From: JAVXAN01 sp036660495
GTDB taxonomy: Bacteria > Bacillota_I > Bacilli_A > RF39 > UBA660
Assembly (NCBI GenBank): GCA_036660495.1
Contig: JAVXAN010000040.1
Span: forward strand, 1 to 6,149
Length of the DNA: 6,149 bases
Direction: 5' to 3'
The notes beneath the pieces are model-generated. The model was given only the letters and a program-made list of their open reading frames with translations. It made no database searches and had not been told where the DNA came from. Of this stretch, positions 1-5,135 are shown in pieces. A program made the position numbers and the translations under genes. The first letter of the stretch is position 1, and every line of letters starts with the position of its first letter.

Positions 1-1
1 C

Positions 2-175
2 AAACTATTTCTCGTATCAACTGTATCAATTATAATAAAATACGTAGTTTTATTTACAACCGGAATTTTAGGATTTGGAATAAAAGCGCTTTTATTTTCT
101 ATAATATCTGGAATAATTATTACAACCATAATTGCATCATATGTAACAATAAAAGAATTAGACAAAAACGTCTAA
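2..175 (+). CDS. C-terminal fragment of a multi-pass membrane protein
   Basis: An open frame enters from the left edge and ends at TAA 173-175, giving 57 residues with no start in the window. The fragment is very hydrophobic: two likely membrane helices (roughly residues 4-24 and 29-49, with Gly-rich GILGFG and IISG between and within them) followed by a short charged cytoplasmic-looking tail ending KELDKNV. It is the only plus-strand gene seen and converges on trpS with 27 bases between the stops. The pattern would fit the last helices of a transporter such as an ECF S component or another small permease, but nothing diagnostic is present, so no function is assigned. That it is coding is supported by the frame running uninterrupted to a stop next to a hairpin and by its membrane-like composition. 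Confidence 0.6.
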   Translation, partial: KLFLVSTVSIIIKYVVLFTTGILGFGIKALLFSIISGIIITTIIASYVTIKELDKNV

Positions 176-187
176 CCCTTTTATTTT
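158..187. terminator. weak, possibly bidirectional terminator between convergent genes
   Basis: A perfect 6-bp inverted repeat (TTAGAC 158-163 and GTCTAA 170-175, loop AAAAAC) is followed on the plus strand by CCC and a T-rich run (TTTTATTTTA). On the minus strand it is followed by TTCTTTTATT. The plus-strand gene's stop TAA is the last three bases of the right arm. The stem has only two G-C pairs and the T tract is not immediately adjacent, so this is a candidate rather than a firm call. It sits between two convergent genes, where a shared terminator would be expected. Confidence 0.35.
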
Positions 188-202
188 ATAATAAGAATAT
201 AC

Positions 203-1204
203 TTATCTTTCACATCTCATAAAACCAACTTTTCTAACTACTGCTTCATATTTTGGCTTTGATATTAAAATAGCTTTTTTAAGTCCTTTATCTAATATAT
301 TATCAAGCTCTTTGGAATTCATTATCTTATTAAACTTAGTTTGAAAATCCGTTAAGAATTTAACAACACTATTTGCAACAGCAACTTTAAAAGCGCCATA
401 GTTTTTACCATCAAACTCCTTTTCTATTTCATCAAAGTTCTTACCTTCTAAGCAAGAATAAATAGTCATCAGATTAGAAATACCCGGTTTATTAACTACG
501 TCATACTTAACAACCATTTGACTATCAGTAACTGCTCCCATTATCTTCTTTCTAGCTACGTTTACATCATCAAGTAGTAAAATACTTCCTTTTGCTATAG
601 TATCTGAATCCGACTTATTCATTTTCTTTGTAGGATCTTGTAAATTTTTTATTCTAGCTCCCTGTTTTGGAACAACAACTTCTGGAACCTTAAACGTAGC
701 ACCATATTTTCCATTAAACCTAATTGCAATATTTCTAGCTAATTCAACGTGTTGCCTTTGGTCTTCACCAACAGGAACAACGTCTGTATCATAAAGTAAA
801 ATATCACTTGCCATTAAAACCGGATACGTATAAAGCCCACAAGTTATAGATGAATCGTTTAATTTTTTTGACTTATCTTTATACTGAGTCATTCTATTTA
901 ACTCACCAATGTATGTACCACATTCTAGTATCCAAGATAAATTAGCATGATATAAATTTTCTGATTGAATAAATATGTTTGTTTTAATAGGGTCAATACC
1001 ACAAGCTAAGTAGGTAGCAGCTACTTTCTTAGTTTTTATATTTAATTCTTCTGGATTGTTTGAAATTGTAATAGCATGTAAATTAGCAACAAACATATAC
1101 ATTTCATACTCATCTTGCATTTTTAAAATCGGCTTTATTGCTCCTATATAATTTCCAAGCGTTAAATCTCCAGTTGGTTTAATTGCTGTTAATAATCTTT
1201 TCAT
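203..1204 (-). CDS. trpS: tryptophanyl-tRNA synthetase (TrpRS)
   Basis: Class I aminoacyl-tRNA synthetase that activates tryptophan with ATP and charges tRNA-Trp in the cytoplasm. The 333 residues match the usual bacterial length of about 325-340. The N-terminus carries the TrpRS form of the HIGH signature (PTGDLTLGNYIGA, residues 10-22, with TLGN at 15-18). The Rossmann core includes ASDILLYDTDVVPVGEDQ (132-149), where family members bind substrate. The KMSKS-type loop is KMNKS at 194-198, so its first Ser is Asn. The C-terminal helical region has the usual GISNLMTIYS segment (241-250). The ATG at 1204 is set by AGGAGG (1213-1218) eight bases upstream. It starts 19 bases after the preceding membrane-protein gene stops, so it is most likely the last gene of the pssA-psd operon. 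No T-box leader lies in front of it. Identification is very secure. Confidence 0.97.
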   Translation of the reverse strand: MKRLLTAIKPTGDLTLGNYIGAIKPILKMQDEYEMYMFVANLHAITISNNPEELNIKTKKVAATYLACGIDPIKTNIFIQSENLYHANLSWILECGTYIGELNRMTQYKDKSKKLNDSSITCGLYTYPVLMASDILLYDTDVVPVGEDQRQHVELARNIAIRFNGKYGATFKVPEVVVPKQGARIKNLQDPTKKMNKSDSDTIAKGSILLLDDVNVARKKIMGAVTDSQMVVKYDVVNKPGISNLMTIYSCLEGKNFDEIEKEFDGKNYGAFKVAVANSVVKFLTDFQTKFNKIMNSKELDNILDKGLKKAILISKPKYEAVVRKVGFMRCER

Positions 1205-1223
1205 AGTTAAATCCTCCTATTTA

Positions 1224-1973
1224 TTAATCTGATAACGTACAAGTATATCCCTTTTGAACATATACTTCTTTTAAATCATTCATAGTATCATCCTGCTTTG
1301 GAAGTCTAAACAAAACTGTTTTACCATCTACCGCAGTAATTGAATTAAAATTCACTAAATTATAATCTGTTTTAAACGTAAATGTAAAACCTTTTTCATC
1401 TTTTACATATGACGCTTCATTGCCTTTTACACTAGTGTTTGTAACATATAAAGTTTCATATTGTTTTGATAGATCTTCTATAATAATTGAAGCATTACTG
1501 CCAATTAATACAACTGCATATGAAAAATCACTTGCTTTAATTAAATTATTCTCATATATAGCACTTAACGTTGCTTTCTGACTTTCCGTTTCGCTTTTAA
1601 GCTCATAATTACACGATAAAACGCCACTTGTAACATCCGTAGTTTGAACAACTGGACTAGTTGTTTTAGATGCCACTTCTTTTGTTTTATTTCCTATATC
1701 AGATTTGTTTGTAACATAATATAAAATTAATAAAGTAGCAATAGCAATAACAACCCCTATAAAAGGAAAATTCGGCTTGCTTTTAATGTCAATTACTTCA
1801 TCATTAGTTACCGGATCAATTATAACTGTATTATTCACCGCACCATCATATAGTTCATCTAAATTTATTTCTCTTGCCAATGATTCTTTTTTTTCATTAT
1901 TTATTTGTACGTTTAAATCAACTGTTTTTTCGCTATCTTCGTCTAAAACAACTTCTTCTTTTTTGTCTTTCAT
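1224..1973 (-). CDS. single-pass membrane protein of unknown function, paralog A
   Basis: 249 residues, family not recognised. The first 65 or so residues are charged and acidic, with no signal peptide. One membrane helix follows (about 70-88, GVVIAIATLLILYYV core), then a linker rich in Lys, Thr and Val, and a C-terminal domain of about 130 residues. That domain begins at Cys121 (SCNYEL) and ends with GYTC (Cys245) four residues before the stop. With no cleavable signal and Lys residues just before the helix, an N-in/C-out topology is likely; an outer C-terminal domain could form a Cys121-Cys245 disulfide (inference). The protein encoded at 5136-6038 has the same architecture, the same Cys spacing within two residues, and a shared NFN segment, so the two are probably paralogs. 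The gene lies between psd and trpS. The start was chosen at ATG 1973 because AAAGGAG sits five bases upstream; an ATG directly before it at 1976 is the only close alternative. Confidence 0.85.
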   Translation of the reverse strand: MKDKKEEVVLDEDSEKTVDLNVQINNEKKESLAREINLDELYDGAVNNTVIIDPVTNDEVIDIKSKPNFPFIGVVIAIATLLILYYVTNKSDIGNKTKEVASKTTSPVVQTTDVTSGVLSCNYELKSETESQKATLSAIYENNLIKASDFSYAVVLIGSNASIIIEDLSKQYETLYVTNTSVKGNEASYVKDEKGFTFTFKTDYNLVNFNSITAVDGKTVLFRLPKQDDTMNDLKEVYVQKGYTCTLSD

Positions 1974-1978
1974 CATAA

Positions 1979-1985
1979 CTCCTTT
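1979..1985 (-). promoter_or_regulatory. ribosome binding site that fixes the start of membrane protein A
   Basis: AAAGGAG on the minus strand lies five bases before ATG 1973 and two before ATG 1976. It argues against the in-frame TTG at 1991, which lies upstream of the site and has no Shine-Dalgarno sequence of its own. Confidence 0.75.
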
Positions 1986-1999
1986 ATACAAAAATAACG

Positions 2000-2024
2000 T
2001 AATATTAAAAATTATTTAATATTA
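2000..2024. repeat. A/T-only perfect hairpin between psd and the next gene
   Basis: Arms 2000-2009 (TAATATTAAA) and 2015-2024 are exact inverted complements, with a five-base AATTA loop. All ten pairs are A-T. It fills the short gap after the psd stop (2029-2031). Without G-C pairs or a proper T tract it is unlikely to be an efficient terminator. It could be a transcript-stability or pausing element, or chance in AT-rich DNA. A TATAAT on the minus strand (2026-2021) overlaps one arm but lacks a convincing -35 or TG extension. Confidence 0.4.
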
Positions 2025-2028
2025 TAAT

Positions 2029-2865
2029 TTATTTTTCGCCTATTTTTTCACCATATTTAACACATGTTTCTTTACCTTTTTTAGTGTTGTTTAAAATTAA
2101 ATCATCTATTTGTATTAAGTTTTTAACTAGTAAAACAACTGTTGAACCACCAAACTCAAAGTAACCTTTTTCTTCACCCTTAGAAAAATCACCACGTGTT
2201 TTAATGTTAGTTATTTTACCAACCATTAAAGCGCCAACTTCAACATATATAACTTTATCAAAATTTTTAGTGCTAATTAATGTAACTTCACGCGTGTTTT
2301 CCTTAAACACTTGATATTTATCATATACGATTGGGTTAACCGTATGAAACTTTCCTGATATTTTATAAGTTTTATCAATAACGCCCTCATCAATAAAACA
2401 ATAATGATGATAATCTTCTACTGATAATCTAAAAACCAATAAATATCCGTTTTTATATTCTTTAGCTATAGTTTTATCACTAATAATACTAGCAACACTA
2501 TACTTACTATTTTTAATATTAACGGTCAAACCATTATTTATTTTATAACAAGACACTTTAGAATCACAAGGCGATATAAATGCTGACTTTTGTAAATTAA
2601 TAACTCTTTTTTCACTTTTTATTTTTCTAGTAAAAAAATCGTTAAAGCTATCATATCTATTCTTTTCATAATCGTCTATGTTTATCCCCACTTTATTAAT
2701 AAATGGCTTTATTATAATTGTTGATAGCTTTTTATTTAAAACAAAGGCAACTGTATTAGAAATGAATTTACTACTTACCATAGGCTTAAGCATAATCCTA
2801 CCAATAATAGTATTATATAAAAATGATAATCCCTTGTTTGGACTATTGTTTATATATGTTTCCAC
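2029..2865 (-). CDS. psd: phosphatidylserine decarboxylase proenzyme
   Basis: Converts phosphatidylserine to phosphatidylethanolamine at the membrane. Family members are made as a proenzyme that cuts itself and turns the Ser at the cut into a pyruvoyl cofactor. The self-cleavage motif is GGST (239-242), predicting a beta chain of 240 residues and an alpha chain from Ser241. Other family landmarks are FNDFFTRKI (74-82), the region of the triad Asp in SPCDSKV (98-104, Asp101), DYHH (151-154), HTVNPI (174-179), VGALMVGKI (210-218) and KGEEKGYFEFGG (229-240). The length of 278 is normal for the Gram-positive type. The second His of the usual YHxxH is Cys156 here. The start is GTG at 2865, sharing one base with the pssA stop (TAGTG) and with no clear Shine-Dalgarno site, so translation is probably coupled to pssA. 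The N-terminus from this GTG looks family-like (FLYNTIIGR), which argues against the internal ATG at residue 25. Confidence 0.96.
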   Translation of the reverse strand: METYINNSPNKGLSFLYNTIIGRIMLKPMVSSKFISNTVAFVLNKKLSTIIIKPFINKVGINIDDYEKNRYDSFNDFFTRKIKSEKRVINLQKSAFISPCDSKVSCYKINNGLTVNIKNSKYSVASIISDKTIAKEYKNGYLLVFRLSVEDYHHYCFIDEGVIDKTYKISGKFHTVNPIVYDKYQVFKENTREVTLISTKNFDKVIYVEVGALMVGKITNIKTRGDFSKGEEKGYFEFGGSTVVLLVKNLIQIDDLILNNTKKGKETCVKYGEKIGEK

Positions 2866-3491
2866 TATCGCATCATCGACATAATAATGGCTATTTCAAT
2901 TGCTGCTAAAATAGAACATATTACGTACCATATTCCTGTTGGCTTTTTAATTTTTATGTTTAAAATAAATAAAATCGCCGTAACTAACATAACCAACTGA
3001 TATGATTGAAAAAATGTTTCAGGGCTTAAAAAAAGCTTTAAGTTATAAACAAAAGGTAAAATTATAGCAACACTTGTTACTGGAAGTCCATAATAATATG
3101 AGCTTTTTTCTTTTTTTGGTAAAAGTGATTTTTCCGCTGATAAAACATTAAAATAAGCCAACCTAATTACTGCTGCTACAGCAAATAATATGTAGGTAAT
3201 AATATTAAAAGTACTCGTAAGTCCTAACGAAATCCCAATAATAATTGGAAACGCTCCAAAAGATACAATATCAATTAGAGAATCTAATTGTATCCCAAAG
3301 TTTTTTTCTCGTTCATTTCTTTTAGTAGCTCTTGCCACCGTACCATCAAACATATCACATACCCCAGCTAAAATTAAGCACATCATAGCAGCTGGTATGT
3401 TTCCTAAAAACGCAAACACCATTCCTACTACTGAAAAAGATACTCCTAAATATGACAAAATAACTGATACATTGTAAAATCCTATAAACAT
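2865..3491 (-). CDS. pssA: CDP-diacylglycerol--serine O-phosphatidyltransferase
   Basis: Integral membrane enzyme joining L-serine to CDP-diacylglycerol to give phosphatidylserine and CMP, the substrate for the overlapping psd. The CDP-alcohol phosphatidyltransferase signature is clear: Asp46, Asp49-Gly50, Ala53-Arg54, Gly66, Asp70 and Asp74 in DMFDGTVAR and FGIQLDSLID. The Asp residues bind metal and the CDP group in this family. The gap between AR and G is 11 residues instead of the textbook eight. About six to seven hydrophobic helices are spread over the 208 residues, and YYYGLPVTS (132-140) resembles the GLPxxxA segment of PssA proteins. The start ATG at 3491 has AAAGGAG (3500-3506) eight bases upstream. 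It is the first gene of an apparent operon with psd, an unknown membrane protein and trpS, behind its own promoter. The adjacent psd makes PssA far more likely than PgsA or another head-group transferase. Confidence 0.94.
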   Translation of the reverse strand: MFIGFYNVSVILSYLGVSFSVVGMVFAFLGNIPAAMMCLILAGVCDMFDGTVARATKRNEREKNFGIQLDSLIDIVSFGAFPIIIGISLGLTSTFNIITYILFAVAAVIRLAYFNVLSAEKSLLPKKEKSSYYYGLPVTSVAIILPFVYNLKLFLSPETFFQSYQLVMLVTAILFILNIKIKKPTGIWYVICSILAAIEIAIIMSMMR

Positions 3492-3532
3492 AATTTTTAC
3501 TCCTTTAAATACATTATATTTTTAACGTAATT

Positions 3533-3541
3533 ATTATATCA
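3533..3541 (-). promoter_or_regulatory. promoter of the pssA-psd operon (extended -10)
   Basis: The minus strand reads TGATATAAT: a perfect TATAAT (3538-3533) preceded by TG at the extended -10 position. No good -35 box lies 16-18 bases upstream (best is 3 of 6), which is common for extended -10 promoters. Transcription would start near 3526, giving a leader of about 35 bases before pssA. The site lies just downstream of the lysS terminator, as expected for a new transcription unit. Confidence 0.65.
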
Positions 3542-3564
3542 TATAATTTCAATTGATGAAAGCT

Positions 3565-3597
3565 AAAATAAAAAAGGAAGTTAAGATTCCTTTTTTA
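3565..3597 (-). terminator. intrinsic terminator of lysS
   Basis: An 11-bp perfect inverted repeat (arms 3569-3579 and 3587-3597; seven-base loop 3580-3586) reads on the minus strand as A-rich arm with GGAA, loop, TTCC and TTTTTTATTTT. That is a typical Rho-independent terminator with a U tract. The lysS stop codon TAA (3583-3581) lies inside the loop, so the last codons form the stem. The near symmetry means it could also stop plus-strand transcripts. Confidence 0.85.
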
Positions 3598-5077
3598 CGT
3601 TAAGATTTTCAGCTTCTGGTTTTAATATTGGATATAATACAACGTCTTTTATGTTATATGAATTAGTTAAAAACTGAATAAACCTGTCAATTCCCATTCC
3701 CCATCCAGATATAGGAGGCATTCCATATTGCATTGCTTTTAAATACTCATAATCAATATCCATTGCTTCATCATCGCCATTTTCTTTTAACTTGCTTTGT
3801 TCAAGTAGTCTTAATTCTTGCTCATTTGGATCAACAAGTTCTGAATAACCATTAATTATTTCTTGCCCATTAACAATTAATTGGAACCTATCGGTTAAAG
3901 ACGGATTATCATCATTTGCCCTAGCAAGAGGTGATAAATCAATTGGATGCTTAATAAGGTATGCTGGACCTTTTATGTTTGGACGACTAACCTTTTTATA
4001 TAACTGGTCAATTAAATTACCCCTACCTAAAGATTCAACTTCATCAGCATCAAGCTTTATTTTTTTGTTTTTTATTTCTGATAATAATTCTTTTGCAGTA
4101 CTAAAATCATCAATGTTAATACCACTATCTCTTAAAATTAAGTCTTTAAAAGTAATAACTTCCCATTCCTTACCAAAATCAATAATTTCTTCACCTATTT
4201 TAACTTCTAAAGTACCAAATAAGTCTTTAATAATACTTTGTACCATATTCTTTAAGAAAGACATGTTATCTTCATAATTCCAGTACGCACTATAACCTTC
4301 AATCATAGTAAAATCTTGTAAATGATTTGGACTAATACCCTCATTTCTAAAATCTCTTGCTATTTCATATATATGTTCAAATCCACCTATTATAAGTTTT
4401 TTTAAAGTAAGTTCTGGTGAAATTCTCATGTACATATCAATGTCTAAAGCATTATGATGAGTAACAAACGGTCTTGCAGTTGCCCCTGAGGCTTTGTTTT
4501 GTAAAACGGGCGTTTCCACCTCAATAAAACCATTATTATCAAGATAGTTTCTAAGTAATTTTAAGAACTTAAACCTTAATAAAAACCTTTCTTTAGCATC
4601 TTGATTTGTAATTAAGTCAAGATGTCTTTCACGATAAATTATTTCTTGATCCTCAAGACCATGGAACTTATCAGGAAGTACTCTTAAAGCTTTTCCTAAA
4701 AAAGTATAGGTTTTTACACGAAGCGTTTTTTCACCAGTTTGAGTTGTGAATATTTCACCATTAACTCCAACAAAATCGCCAACATCAGTTGTTTGATTTA
4801 TTAATGCATATTCTTCATCACCTAACTCATCTCTTTTTAAACATAACTGCATTTTACCTTCAATATCCCTAATCTCCCAAAAACTGATTTTTCCCATTTT
4901 TCTTTTTAACATTACCCTACCTGCAATTGAAACGTTTTTTGTTTCATCTGGTAATAAGTAAGCATCTTTTAAAGAATGTGTTTTATTATATTTTTCAGGG
5001 TATACTTTTACCCCTAATTCTTTTAATCTATTTAGTTTTTCATTTCTAACTTTTTGTTGCTCTTCTTTAATTTCCAT
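3581..5077 (-). CDS. lysS: lysyl-tRNA synthetase, class II
   Basis: Charges tRNA-Lys with lysine in the cytoplasm. The protein is 498 residues, the usual size. An N-terminal OB-fold anticodon-binding domain (about 48-130, including AGRVMLKRKMGK and FWEIRDIEGKMQ) is followed by the class II catalytic domain: motif 1 around 164-191 (FIEVETPVLQ), motif 2 around 240-260 (ARDFRNEGIS then NHLQDFTMIE) and motif 3 at 458-465 (GWGMGIDR). NGYSELVDP (409-417) is also characteristic. Motif 2 has NHLQDF where E. coli and Bacillus enzymes have HNPEF, and motif 3 has GWGMGIDR rather than GLGIGIDR, so this belongs to a less common LysS subgroup. The start is ATG 5077, with GGAGG (5084-5088) six bases upstream. 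An in-frame extension to TTG 5173 is rejected because it would overlap the preceding gene and place the promoter inside coding sequence. It has its own promoter and terminator, so it is probably monocistronic. Confidence 0.97.
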   Translation of the reverse strand: MEIKEEQQKVRNEKLNRLKELGVKVYPEKYNKTHSLKDAYLLPDETKNVSIAGRVMLKRKMGKISFWEIRDIEGKMQLCLKRDELGDEEYALINQTTDVGDFVGVNGEIFTTQTGEKTLRVKTYTFLGKALRVLPDKFHGLEDQEIIYRERHLDLITNQDAKERFLLRFKFLKLLRNYLDNNGFIEVETPVLQNKASGATARPFVTHHNALDIDMYMRISPELTLKKLIIGGFEHIYEIARDFRNEGISPNHLQDFTMIEGYSAYWNYEDNMSFLKNMVQSIIKDLFGTLEVKIGEEIIDFGKEWEVITFKDLILRDSGINIDDFSTAKELLSEIKNKKIKLDADEVESLGRGNLIDQLYKKVSRPNIKGPAYLIKHPIDLSPLARANDDNPSLTDRFQLIVNGQEIINGYSELVDPNEQELRLLEQSKLKENGDDEAMDIDYEYLKAMQYGMPPISGWGMGIDRFIQFLTNSYNIKDVVLYPILKPEAENLNVKKES

Positions 5078-5081
5078 AATA

Positions 5082-5088
5082 CTCCTCC
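5082..5088 (-). promoter_or_regulatory. ribosome binding site that fixes the lysS start
   Basis: GGAGGAG on the minus strand lies four bases before ATG 5077 (six from the core GGAGG). It selects this ATG over the 32-codon longer frame opening at TTG 5173, which has no such site. Confidence 0.8.
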
Positions 5089-5101
5089 ACTTTTTCTTTA
5101 T

Positions 5102-5129
5102 ATTATAACATGCTTTATTAAATTTTAAA
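5102..5129 (-). promoter_or_regulatory. lysS promoter
   Basis: On the minus strand TTTAAA (5129-5124, 4 of 6 to the -35 consensus) is separated by 16 bases from TATAAT (5107-5102), with TG at the extended -10 position (TGTTATAAT). The predicted start near 5095 gives a very short leader of about 18 bases holding only the ribosome binding site. That leaves no room for a T-box or riboswitch. Confidence 0.65.
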
Positions 5130-5135
5130 CTATAA

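Noticed and set aside
190..210. Short inverted repeat ATAAG/CTTAT at the trpS end as terminator
   Set aside because: Only five A-T-rich pairs, and no T tract on the trpS side; not enough to call.
1777..2019. Plus-strand open frame of 80 codons opposite membrane protein A
   Set aside because: Antisense to a gene with a good ribosome binding site and operon context; composition is a Ser-rich mirror of the acidic N-terminus, with no binding site of its own.
2021..2050. Internal promoter (TATAAT 2026-2021) for membrane protein A and trpS
   Set aside because: No TG extension, a -35 match of 3 of 6 at best, and the box overlaps an A/T-only hairpin; in DNA this AT-rich such hits are expected.
2678..2884. 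Plus-strand open frame of 68 codons across the psd/pssA junction
   Set aside because: Antisense shadow of the psd N-terminus, which is well supported by family motifs.
3513..3542. Second TATAAT (3518-3513) upstream of pssA with an ATGATA box 18 bases away
   Set aside because: Transcription from it would start at or inside the pssA ribosome binding site, and it has no TG extension; the TGATATAAT at 3541-3533 is a better fit.
3975..4277. Plus-strand open frame of 100 codons inside lysS
   Set aside because: Antisense to the conserved lysS catalytic domain; hydrophobic-looking only because of reversed Lys and Glu codons.
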